From the NCBI GenBank assembly GCA_016867235.1, contig VGJY01000011.1, positions 1 through 45,041 on the forward strand: a DNA stretch of 45,041 bases, read 5' to 3'. Every line of letters begins with the position of its first letter. Within the stretch, counting starts at the first letter, position 1. The DNA comes from Candidatus Tanganyikabacteria bacterium (GTDB lineage Bacteria; Cyanobacteriota; Sericytochromatia; S15B-MN24; VGJW01). Made by a program: the position numbers and the translations under genes. Below, in pieces: positions 19,107 to 26,565 of the stretch. The notes beneath the pieces were generated by a model, which was not told the DNA's origin, did not search any database, and saw only the letters and a list, made by a program, of their open reading frames with translations.

Positions 19107-20405
19107 ATGAACCAAAACATAATCTCCCAGATCCTGTCGGACCGCAGCCAACGCCTCTTCAAGGATCTTCTCAAGGCGCTCGGGCTCGTGCTCGACCTCG
19201 CCCTGGGAAACAAGCAGCAGCACTCGCTGCGGGTCGCCATCACGTCGGTCCAGACCGGCGCGATCCTCGGGCTGCAGGCCGAGGAGCTGCGCGACCTGTT
19301 CTATGCCGGATTGCTGCACGACCTGGGCGAGATCTGCCTCCAGGATGAAGAGCGGCAGGAAATGCTCGCCGACGCGCATCCCGTCTCGGAGCAGCTGCGC
19401 CGGCATCCCGGCGTGGGAGCGCTGATCTGCGCCTGGATCCCATCGCTCGAGGGCACGGCGCAGCTCATCCGGCAGCACAAGGAACGCTTCGACGGCAGCG
19501 GTTACCCCGAGGGCCTGCGCGGCAACCAGATATCGCTGGCGAGCCAGGTGCTCGCACTAGTCAACGAACTCGACGACTTCGTCTTCCTCACCTCGCCCCG
19601 CCTCGATCTCGACCCCCGCTCGCGCCTGCGCGAGGTGGCCTGGCGGTGGCGCGGCCGCAAGGTGTCCGAGGAAGTCGCCGACGCCTACCTGGAAGTCCAG
19701 TCGCAGGGCGCCTGGTCCACGACCGCCTTCGCCGAGACGCACTGGCGCTCCCTCAAGCTCGATATCGTCGACCTGGCGCAACTCATCGAACTCAAGGAGG
19801 AGACCTTCGTCGAGTCGATCCTCCGCGTGCTGGCCAGCGTGATCGACGCCAAGCACGCCTACACCCACGGCCACAGCTGGCGCGTGGCGGCCTACGGCCG
19901 GCTGATAGCCCGCCACGGCGGCGCCACCGAGGTGGACCAGACCAAGGTCTACCACGCCGGCCTGCTCCACGACGCCGGCAAGGTTGCGGTCCCCGCGTCC
20001 ATCCTCGACAAGCCGGGCGCCCTCACCGACGACGAGTGGGCGCTCATCCGCGAGCACCCGCGCAAGACGCAGTTGATCGTGCAGACGATCAAGGGGATGG
20101 AGGAGATCGCCGACATCGCCGGCTCGCATCACGAGCGCATCGACGGCCGCGGCTACTTCATGGGCCTGGCGGGCGAGACCATCCCGTGGGGGGCCCGGGT
20201 CCTGGCCGTCGCCGACACCTACGACGCCATGTGCAGCGACCGGGCCTATCGCAAGGCCCTGCCCCACGAGGTCGCCGCCGAGGAACTGGAGCGGTTCTCG
20301 GGCAAGATGTACGACCCGCAGGTCGTAGAGGTCTTCAAGAAGGTGCCCAAGGGCGAACTCGAAGACATCCGCCACGCCGAACTCGAGGACATCCAGGCCT
20401 TCTGA
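19107..20405 (+). CDS. Tandem HD-GYP domain protein
   Basis: 432-residue protein with two HD-GYP phosphodiesterase domains. The first has LLHDLGE near residue 72 and HKERFDGSGYPEGL near 125. The second has LLHDAGKVAVP near 288 and HHERIDGRGYFMGL near 343, so its GYP is GYF. HD-GYP proteins hydrolyse cyclic di-GMP (some cGAMP) with a binuclear or trinuclear metal site; both HD pairs are present here. There is no receiver or membrane domain, so the input signal is unclear. It follows the GH57 gene by 51 bases. Confidence 0.9.
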   Translation: MNQNIISQILSDRSQRLFKDLLKALGLVLDLALGNKQQHSLRVAITSVQTGAILGLQAEELRDLFYAGLLHDLGEICLQDEERQEMLADAHPVSEQLRRHPGVGALICAWIPSLEGTAQLIRQHKERFDGSGYPEGLRGNQISLASQVLALVNELDDFVFLTSPRLDLDPRSRLREVAWRWRGRKVSEEVADAYLEVQSQGAWSTTAFAETHWRSLKLDIVDLAQLIELKEETFVESILRVLASVIDAKHAYTHGHSWRVAAYGRLIARHGGATEVDQTKVYHAGLLHDAGKVAVPASILDKPGALTDDEWALIREHPRKTQLIVQTIKGMEEIADIAGSHHERIDGRGYFMGLAGETIPWGARVLAVADTYDAMCSDRAYRKALPHEVAAEELERFSGKMYDPQVVEVFKKVPKGELEDIRHAELEDIQAF

Positions 20406-20493
20406 GCCCGGCCGGGCGGGAAGGCTGTCGACCCGCGCTTCCTCCCGTCACCCGAACGACGTGCCGGGGAGTGCGGCTCGCGAACCGCCGCGG

Positions 20494-20877
20494 CTACTCC
20501 GCCAGGCTGGCTGTCGCCTCCTCGCGCCGGGGCCAGTCGATGACGACCAGCAGGCCGCCCGAGCCGTCGGGACGAGCCGGGGCCGCGGCCCCGGCGGGTG
20601 CGGAAGATCCGGGTCCGGCGGGCCACAGCAGCAGATCGCCGGCGGCCCGTTGGGCCTCGGCGGGCAGCGAGTGGGCGTCGCGCCCCGTGGCGCCCGCGGA
20701 TCTCCGGTCCGCCCTGCCGGAAGACTCGGGGGACGCCGGCCGATCCGGCGGGGACTGGCTCCGGGGCTCCGCGGGGCCGGGTAGGGCGACGCCCGGGAGG
20801 TCGACCGGCGCGCAACCCGCCGCCAGGACCAGGACCAGGCCGGTGGCGAACTTTCGGAAGGGTGCGGTTGCCGTCAT
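20494..20877 (-). CDS. Small lipoprotein of unknown function
   Basis: 127-residue protein opening with a credible lipoprotein signal (FATGLVLVLAAGC, C22). The remainder is rich in Pro, Ala, Ser and Gly and ends in a short hydrophobic strand (GGLLVVIDWPRREE). No domain is recognised; the low-complexity linker suggests an extended exported tether. It is convergent with the HD-GYP gene and divergent from the tRNA. Overlapping frames on both strands look less natural, but this gene is supported mainly by its signal sequence. Confidence 0.55.
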   Translation of the reverse strand: MTATAPFRKFATGLVLVLAAGCAPVDLPGVALPGPAEPRSQSPPDRPASPESSGRADRRSAGATGRDAHSLPAEAQRAAGDLLLWPAGPGSSAPAGAAAPARPDGSGGLLVVIDWPRREEATASLAE

Positions 20878-21012
20878 GCCAGAGACGGTAGGTCCCCGTC
20901 ACGTGACGGTGCTACAGGCGGCGGCGTGAGGCTTCTCGACGCGCATGCCCGCGGCGGCGCCATGATCCGGACGCTGCCGCCCGGGTGGCAATCCTGGTAA
21001 GATGGCGATCCG

Positions 21013-21086
21013 GCCCGCTTAGTTCAGTTGGATAGAACGCGACCGTCCTAAGGTTGATGTCGGGGGTTCGAGTCCCTCAGCGGGCG
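21013..21086 (+). tRNA. tRNA-Arg (anticodon CCT)
   Basis: A full cloverleaf can be drawn. The 7-bp acceptor stem (21013-21019 with 21079-21085) is perfect, the D stem GTTC/GAAC has 4 bp, and the 5-bp anticodon stem has one G-U. The loop GTCCTAA places CCT (21047-21049) as anticodon. The variable loop has 5 bases and the T-arm is GGGGG-TTCGAGT-CCCTC. The discriminator is G21086 and CCA is not encoded. It marks the left edge of the accessory region. Confidence 0.95.
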
Positions 21087-21114
21087 CTGGTTTCAGCGAT
21101 TGGTCGAGAGCCTC

Positions 21115-21133
21115 GGTCAACTATTGGTCAACT
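21115..21133 (+). repeat. Short tandem repeat next to tRNA-Arg
   Basis: GGTCAACT occurs at 21115-21122 and 21126-21133 with an 11-base period, and ATTGGTC is repeated at 21099-21105 and 21123-21129. Such short direct repeats beside a tRNA 3' end could be integrase arm sites, but no integrase gene is present to support that. Confidence 0.45.
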
Positions 21134-21191
21134 TGCGGCGCGCTGTCGCAGCAGCGGTCGAACCGGCGAATTCGAAACTTCATGGCGAGAC

Positions 21192-21204
21192 TTGCGGGCA
21201 ACGG
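21192..21204. repeat. 13-base repeat upstream of the MNT gene
   Basis: TTGCGGGCAACGG, containing the small palindrome TTGC-GG-GCAA, lies 27 bases before the MNT start. An identical copy is at 22000-22012 ahead of the GIY-YIG-like gene. It may be an operator shared by the small island genes. Confidence 0.45.
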
Positions 21205-21231
21205 CGCGACCCATGCGGGTAAGGTGAAGTC

Positions 21232-21555
21232 ATGGCAGAGAGCGCGGCGGAGTTCCTCCCGGCGGTCGTTGAGCGCATCGTCAGGAACTTCAAGCCTGAC
21301 CGGATCATCCTGTTCGGCTCGTTCGCGCGCGGTGAGGCCGGGCCGGACAGTGACCTGGATTTGCTGGTTGTGCTGCCCGAGGTCCACCATCGCCGGGACC
21401 AGGCCGTCGCCATCCGCCAGGCGCTGGCGGATCTTCCCGTTTCCAAGGATGTCGTGGTTGCGACGGCCGAGGAGATCGAGCGAGACAGGCACCGGATCGG
21501 GAGCATCATAGGCCCGGCGCTATCCGAGGGTCGCGTCCTGTATGAACGGGATTGA
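21232..21555 (+). CDS. MNT-domain nucleotidyltransferase (antitoxin-type)
   Basis: 107-residue minimal nucleotidyltransferase of the pol-beta superfamily. The signature GSFARGEAGPDSDLDLLV is intact (G29-S30, catalytic acidic residues D41 and D43). Pairs of MNT and HEPN proteins act as toxin-antitoxin modules in which the MNT enzyme can AMPylate and silence the HEPN RNase. Here the HEPN gene overlaps by 14 bases. An AAGGTGA ribosome site precedes the ATG. A defence-related or island-stabilising role is inferred from family knowledge and location. Confidence 0.9.
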   Translation: MAESAAEFLPAVVERIVRNFKPDRIILFGSFARGEAGPDSDLDLLVVLPEVHHRRDQAVAIRQALADLPVSKDVVVATAEEIERDRHRIGSIIGPALSEGRVLYERD

Positions 21556-21946
21556 TCCGGCCGACGACGCGGCACGGTGGCTTCGCTTCGCTCAGGAAGA
21601 CCTCGAAAGCGCGCAGACCATCCTCCGCGAGCAGGGAAGAGCATGGCGGAATGCGTGCTGGCACGCGCTCCAGGCGGCCGAGAAGGCTTGCAAGGCTGTC
21701 CTGGTCCTGAACGGCATCGCGTATCCTCGGACGCACGACCTCGATCGCCTGGTGCTCCTGCTGCCGGCCGAGATGCGAAGCCTGATCGCGGGATCGGATC
21801 TGTCGTGGCTCTCGGAATGGGCGATCGAGAGCCGCTACCCCGGAGACTGGCCCGAGGCGGAGCGGCAGGATGCCGAGCGAGCGATCGCCATCGCGGGACG
21901 GGTGTGCGAGCGCGCCGCGGAGGTGCTCTCCCTTCGTGGCGGATAG
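21542..21946 (+). CDS. HEPN domain protein (toxin-type RNase)
   Basis: 134-residue helical HEPN protein. It has the usual N-terminal WLRFAQEDLESAQ helix, then RNACWHALQAAEKACKAVLV, which contains an R-x4-H motif (R36, H41) of the kind that forms the RNase active site in HEPN dimers, and a later HDLDRL segment. It overlaps the MNT gene, so the two make a classical MNT-HEPN module. The active motif looks intact, so it should be a competent toxin unless modified by its partner. Confidence 0.9.
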   Translation: MNGIDPADDAARWLRFAQEDLESAQTILREQGRAWRNACWHALQAAEKACKAVLVLNGIAYPRTHDLDRLVLLLPAEMRSLIAGSDLSWLSEWAIESRYPGDWPEAERQDAERAIAIAGRVCERAAEVLSLRGG

Positions 21947-21999
21947 AGGTCAGGAGGCAACGGCCCGACGCGGCTTCCCTGATAAGAGATTTGCGAAAT

Positions 22000-22012
22000 T
22001 TGCGGGCAACGG
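22000..22012. repeat. 13-base repeat, second copy
   Basis: TTGCGGGCAACGG identical to 21192-21204, lying 42 bases upstream of the GIY-YIG-like start. The neighbouring sequence differs (AT-richer, TTTGCGAAATTTG), so only the 13 bases are shared. Confidence 0.45.
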
Positions 22013-22054
22013 TGTTGCGGAGAAGCAAGTGCGAAGCACGGATAGTGGTGGACC

Positions 22055-22744
22055 ATGAGCCGCGAGAGCCTCTTGGTGAGGTTTTATGCGATCCTGGACA
22101 GGCTTGAGCAGGTGACTGGCGGCGAGCGAAGGCTATCCGAGTGCTCTGGCCGGATGGACTGGCATCACCGCGGCGTCTACTTCTTCCGTGAGGTCGGGGA
22201 GATGCGCACGCACACAGGAAGCGGCTCGAGGGTTATCCGCGTCGGCACCCACGCACTCAAGGCCGGGTCCAGAACGAGCCTTTGGAAACGCCTATCGCAG
22301 CACAAGGGCCAGGCTGAATCAGGCGGTGGCAATCATCGCGGATCGATTTTCCGCCTCCTCATCGGAGATGCCCTTTTCGCCCGCGATGGAATCAATTCGG
22401 GGACGTGGGGCCAAGGGAATTCTGCTCCACGGGAGGTCCGACAACGCGAGGTCGAGCTTGAGCGCCTGGTGAGCAAAGCGATCGGCGGAATGCCTTTCCT
22501 GTGGCTAGAGATCGGAGACGAGCCGGGGCCCGAAAGCCTTCGCGGAAGTGTGGCGATGCGACCAAGATGCTGTCGAAATCGGACACGGTCTTCATGCTCG
22601 AGGCGCTATTGCGGCGCCATGTCTACGGGCGTCCCCTCGAACTCAAGCGCGAAACTTCCGTCCGCGACGCGGTATTGTTCATTCTTGACTGTCTCGTCGA
22701 GACTGGATCGTCTGCCGCTTTCCGCATGCGCGACGACTTCGTGA
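22055..22744 (+). CDS. GIY-YIG-like nuclease domain protein, C-terminus replaced
   Basis: 229-codon ORF. Residues 1-164 look genuine: a helical start (SLLVRFYAILDRLEQ), then GVYFF (40-44), RVIRVGTHAL (59-68, the YIG-equivalent), LWKRLSQHKG with the conserved Arg, and NHRGSIFRLLIG, consistent with a GIY-YIG endonuclease fold. After EPGPESLRG (about base 22546) the residues become Arg/Ser/Cys-rich and look like out-of-frame translation, while the +1 frame opens into a natural-looking segment (22567-22758). A deletion or fusion at about 22546-22565 has probably removed the native C-terminus. Confidence 0.6.
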   Translation: MSRESLLVRFYAILDRLEQVTGGERRLSECSGRMDWHHRGVYFFREVGEMRTHTGSGSRVIRVGTHALKAGSRTSLWKRLSQHKGQAESGGGNHRGSIFRLLIGDALFARDGINSGTWGQGNSAPREVRQREVELERLVSKAIGGMPFLWLEIGDEPGPESLRGSVAMRPRCCRNRTRSSCSRRYCGAMSTGVPSNSSAKLPSATRYCSFLTVSSRLDRLPLSACATTS

Positions 22745-22758
22745 CGCCCGCGGCCTGA
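22567..22758 (+). pseudogene. Remnant 3' gene fragment in another frame
   Basis: 63 codons starting at ATG 22567 and ending VTPAA. The segment VFMLEALLRRHVYGRPLEL followed by SVRDAVLFILDCLVET and FRMRDDFVTP has normal residue composition and amphipathic helices, whereas the GIY-YIG frame over the same bases does not. I take it as the surviving C-terminus of another gene, or the true C-terminus of the GIY-YIG protein after a frameshift. No family is recognised. Confidence 0.45.
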
Positions 22759-22822
22759 TACAGAACTAGATCGCGGTGGCAATACGGCGCCAAAACCCGA
22801 AGGTGCGTTCGAAACGAAGTGA

Positions 22823-22848
22823 CCCCGCTGGGGGTAGGTAGTCCCCAG
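22823..22848 (+). promoter_or_regulatory. Hairpin in the leader of the three-ATPase operon
   Basis: In the 158-base gap before the operon, CTGGGG (22828-22833) can pair with CCCCAG (22843-22848), or alternatively CCCCGC with the G-run next to it. No T-run follows. It could be an operator or a leader structure; the operon promoter must lie in or before this gap. Confidence 0.35.
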
Positions 22849-22916
22849 GGGGCTTGGACTTCCCGCAGGCTGTAAGATTCTCGCGCTTCCCATCGTTGTC
22901 GTAGACGAGGCACCAC

Positions 22917-25900
22917 ATGAGCAAGCACCTCTCGATCCGACTGCCTTGGCACGACCGTGGGTGGGACGGCCACGTCTGCGATCGCCCGACCGCAAATGCT
23001 TACTGCGCCGGCGAGTTCGGGCTCAAGGCACACGGCATCCGCGAGCTTAAGCGACCGGACACCGAGGAGGGGATGAAGGGCAAGCCAGTTCACGCGTTGC
23101 CCGCCGATGGCTACCTGCCTCCTTGTCTCCGCACGGTGCAAGTCTTCGGCGGGCACAGAGAACTGCCGTTCGAGCATGTGCCCAAGGGATTCCTGTCGAG
23201 CAGCGGCTATCCGATCGATCCCGTAGCCGAGAAGATCCCGCCATACTCGGCAGGGACATGGCCGTACGATCAGGTCTTCCGGGCCAACGGCGCCGGGTCC
23301 GACGTGCCAGCCGAGTTCGAGCACCGCTACGCCCCGGGTGAAGCGCAGCGGAACCTGGCCGAATTTTTCGACGATCGGCTGACCTCTAGACGGTCTCTCG
23401 CGTTCTTCTACCTCAACTACGACAATCCGCTGAACTCCGAGCGCCGCCAGTACGTGCTGGTCGGCGCTGCCGAGATCGACGCCATCAGCCCGCAGTTGCA
23501 CTGGGAAGACATGGACCCGGAACTCGCGCGGACCTACGGGACGATGGTCTGGAACCGGTTCGTCCGCCATGGCTACGGCGACAGACGGGGCACCCGCCTG
23601 CCCTACGATCGCTACCTCCGCGCCGGGCGCGATGCGTCCGGCATACTGGTTGAGGTATCTCCCGACCTCTCCCCCCACTTCAAGTACGTCTGCCGCCACT
23701 TTTCGGATGACGAGGCGGCGATACTGCTCCACGAGCTCGTCGAAGCCCTCGAGCGAGGAAAGGCCGAGGGAGCGGTGGACTGGGACTGGGACGCCCAAAT
23801 CTCCTGGATCAACACGGCGATCGATCGCGCCTGGCATGACCGGGGCGTGTTCCCAGGAATGGGACCGGTCCTCGAGGCCCTCGGGTTCCGCAACGCCACG
23901 CTTTACGTCGAGCGCGAGTTAGTCGCCAAGGGCGTCCCCGACTTTCGGGAACATGTTCGTGCCAGGATTCTCGACCCATCCCTGGAAGCGGACCCTGCAT
24001 TCCAGGCGGAATTCCGGACGATCGCCAACCTTTTTTCTCTCGTGGAACCGACCGTTCTGGACCTGGCTCTCGACCGGCTCTGCCTCTTCGAGCTGACCAC
24101 GTTGCAAGTCAAGCGCATCCTGGGGAACGACTTGGTGCCCGAGGCAGAGCGCGCCAGGGTCGGCCTTGCATCACCTCCCGATCGCATCCTCGCCAATCCT
24201 TATCTCATCCTCGAGGAGTACGACTCGCCCGATCGCGACGACACGATTCCGTTCTACCGGATTGATCATGGCATCTTCCTGGCCAGAGCAAGGGCCCAAA
24301 GTGCCGTACCTGGGCTCGACGAATTCCGCCCGGATGATCCCAGGCGCCTGCGGGCGGCCGCCTTGGACATCCTCCGGATAGCCGAGCTTGCCGGGCACAC
24401 TTTTCTCCCCCAGGACCAGCTCCTGGAGCGCCTCGGGAAGCTACAGCTCCCTGGCTTGCTCGGCCCGGTCGGCGCCGTTACATTCGCGCGCGACCTGAGT
24501 TTCTATCAGGAACGCCTGCACGTACAGCGTGAGGAGCGAAAGGTCGCCTGGCAGCGCCGGGTCACGCACGAGGACGAGGAACTAATTCGTGACCGGATTC
24601 GCAAGCTGCGCGACCGCGCCCTGATCGAGGTCGGGGACATCGACTGGCGAGCCCTGCTGCCAGAGCCCGATCCCCGCCTGCCGCCGGCCATCGCGCACAA
24701 CGTCGCCGCGTCTCAGTCCGAAGCTCTCGGGAGGCTGACTTCCCGCGCCTTTTGCGTCCTGGCCGGGGGGGCGGGTACAGGCAAGACGACCGTGATCGCC
24801 ACGCTCATCAAAGGGCTCGTCAACGGTGGCGAGAAGTTCGTCCTGCTTGCGCCCACCGGCAAAGCGGCCGTCCGAATGAAGCGGAAGATCAAGGACGTGG
24901 CAGGCTTGGCACTCGAACCGAGGACCATCCACAGCTACCTCGCCTCGGGCAACTGGCTCGACCTTGAGACCTTCCGACTCCGGCGAGAGGGCCTCCCAAT
25001 CCTCGACGGTGCGTCCACGGTCGTCATCGACGAGTGCTCGATGCTCGACACACGCCTGCTGGCTACGGTCGTTCGCGCCCTTGATTGGCGCATCGTGAGG
25101 CGGTTGATCCTGGTGGGCGATCCGCAGCAATTGCCACCCATTGGCCTGGGCGCGCCGTTCCGAAATCTCGTGGACATGCTCGCGGCGATCGAGCCCCGGG
25201 TTCCCGACCTATGCGAGCTAACGGTCAACTGCCGGCAAATCCAGGAAGATAGTACCGCCTTGGCCCTGGCGGAGGTCTTTTCGGGCCGCTGCGACCGTCT
25301 CGGTGGAGACGAAATCCTCGAGCTGGTCAGGGCCGGGGGCCGCGTGGGTGCCGACTTGACAGTACGCTTCTTCGCAGACGAGACTGACTTGCCTGACGCA
25401 CTCGGCCGGTGCCTGCTCGAGGCCCTCTCCGATCTGCAGGAAGGACAGAACGCGGGACAGGTCGACCACAACCGTCCCTGGGAGGCCTTCGATAGGCTGC
25501 ATCGCTGGTCGGGCAACCACTCGGAGATTCGCTTCGATGCGCTGGAGGTCCTCAGCCCCTACCGAGCCGGCTTCTTCGGATCCGACGCGCTCAATGCTCA
25601 CCTCCAGCGGTTGCTGCGGAGCCGGTTGCTCGAGGACCGATCCCAGGTCAAGCTCGGAAAGCCGTCGGGACGCCGCTACGTCGCCCCCGACAAGGTCCTC
25701 CAGGTCAAAAACACGCGAATCTCCGTCCGCGCCGGCCTGGCCTACGATGCCGCCACCCGGTCCAACGTCGAGGCATTCATAGCGAACGGGGAGCTCGGAA
25801 AGGTCGGCAAGATCGGCAAGCTGCGAGGCAAGAAGGTCGCGTGGACCCGTTTCGAGATGCAGCCGGAACTTTCCATCACCGTTGACGAGGCCTGGGCCGA

Positions 25901-26564
25901 AACCGAGCTGGAGCTCGGATATGCGATGACGGTTCACAAAGCGCAAGGCTCGGACTTCGGAGGCATCATCCTGGTCATCCCGCGAGAAGACCGCCAGCGA
26001 ATGCTAAGCCGGGAGCTGCTTTATACGGCGCTCACGCGCTTCAAGGAACGGCTCTACATCCTGATCCAGGGACCACCGGGCGACATCGGCCCGCTCTTTC
26101 GTGGTAGCTGGCTAGGCGCGTCGGATCTACTGCGCCGGCATACATCGCTCTACGGCTTGCGCGAAGCCCTGCCCGACCTGGAGGACTTCCGTCCTGAAGA
26201 GCGCATCCATCGCGCGCTCGGCGGCGAACTGGTCCGGTCAAAGTCGGAGGCCCTGATCGCCAACGAGCTCTTCCACGCCGGCGTCCCCTTCTATTACGAG
26301 AAGGCCCTGGTGGCGCCTGACGGGTCCATTCGCCGGCCGGACTTTACTATCCCGATCGAGACACCGCGTGGGCCGGCGGTCCTGTACTGGGAGCATTGGG
26401 GAATGCTCGACGACCCCGGCTATGCTGCAAAGGCCGAGCGCCGCAGGCAGTGGTATCACGACCACGATTTCGGTGCAACCCTCATCGAGACGGACGAGCG
26501 GGGAGGATTCGATTCGACTTCGATCCGGCGTATCATCGCCGAGCGCGTCAACCGGGAGGAGTAG
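22917..26564 (+). CDS. RecD-like SF1B helicase with C-terminal PD-(D/E)XK-like nuclease
   Basis: 1215-residue protein, first of three in the operon; GAGG lies 6 bases before the ATG. Residues 1 to about 600 form an unrecognised region opening with IRLPWHDRGWDGHVC. Next comes a superfamily-1B helicase: Walker A GGAGTGKTT near 617, Walker B VVIDECSMLD near 702, motif III GDPQQLPPI, and the late motif AMTVHKAQGSDF near 1003 followed by LLYTALTRF. The C-terminus (about 1100-1215) has SEALIANEL, RRPDFTI and YWEHWG, matching the E, D and E positions of a RecB-type nuclease, though the last normally reads E-x-K. It probably unwinds and cuts DNA. The next start codon is one base past the stop. Confidence 0.85.
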   Translation: MSKHLSIRLPWHDRGWDGHVCDRPTANAYCAGEFGLKAHGIRELKRPDTEEGMKGKPVHALPADGYLPPCLRTVQVFGGHRELPFEHVPKGFLSSSGYPIDPVAEKIPPYSAGTWPYDQVFRANGAGSDVPAEFEHRYAPGEAQRNLAEFFDDRLTSRRSLAFFYLNYDNPLNSERRQYVLVGAAEIDAISPQLHWEDMDPELARTYGTMVWNRFVRHGYGDRRGTRLPYDRYLRAGRDASGILVEVSPDLSPHFKYVCRHFSDDEAAILLHELVEALERGKAEGAVDWDWDAQISWINTAIDRAWHDRGVFPGMGPVLEALGFRNATLYVERELVAKGVPDFREHVRARILDPSLEADPAFQAEFRTIANLFSLVEPTVLDLALDRLCLFELTTLQVKRILGNDLVPEAERARVGLASPPDRILANPYLILEEYDSPDRDDTIPFYRIDHGIFLARARAQSAVPGLDEFRPDDPRRLRAAALDILRIAELAGHTFLPQDQLLERLGKLQLPGLLGPVGAVTFARDLSFYQERLHVQREERKVAWQRRVTHEDEELIRDRIRKLRDRALIEVGDIDWRALLPEPDPRLPPAIAHNVAASQSEALGRLTSRAFCVLAGGAGTGKTTVIATLIKGLVNGGEKFVLLAPTGKAAVRMKRKIKDVAGLALEPRTIHSYLASGNWLDLETFRLRREGLPILDGASTVVIDECSMLDTRLLATVVRALDWRIVRRLILVGDPQQLPPIGLGAPFRNLVDMLAAIEPRVPDLCELTVNCRQIQEDSTALALAEVFSGRCDRLGGDEILELVRAGGRVGADLTVRFFADETDLPDALGRCLLEALSDLQEGQNAGQVDHNRPWEAFDRLHRWSGNHSEIRFDALEVLSPYRAGFFGSDALNAHLQRLLRSRLLEDRSQVKLGKPSGRRYVAPDKVLQVKNTRISVRAGLAYDAATRSNVEAFIANGELGKVGKIGKLRGKKVAWTRFEMQPELSITVDEAWAETELELGYAMTVHKAQGSDFGGIILVIPREDRQRMLSRELLYTALTRFKERLYILIQGPPGDIGPLFRGSWLGASDLLRRHTSLYGLREALPDLEDFRPEERIHRALGGELVRSKSEALIANELFHAGVPFYYEKALVAPDGSIRRPDFTIPIETPRGPAVLYWEHWGMLDDPGYAAKAERRRQWYHDHDFGATLIETDERGGFDSTSIRRIIAERVNREE

Positions 26565-26565
26565 G

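Noticed and set aside
20406-20493. Hairpin-like GGAAG/CTTCC after the HD-GYP gene as a terminator
   Set aside because: Short arms, a long loop and no T-run.
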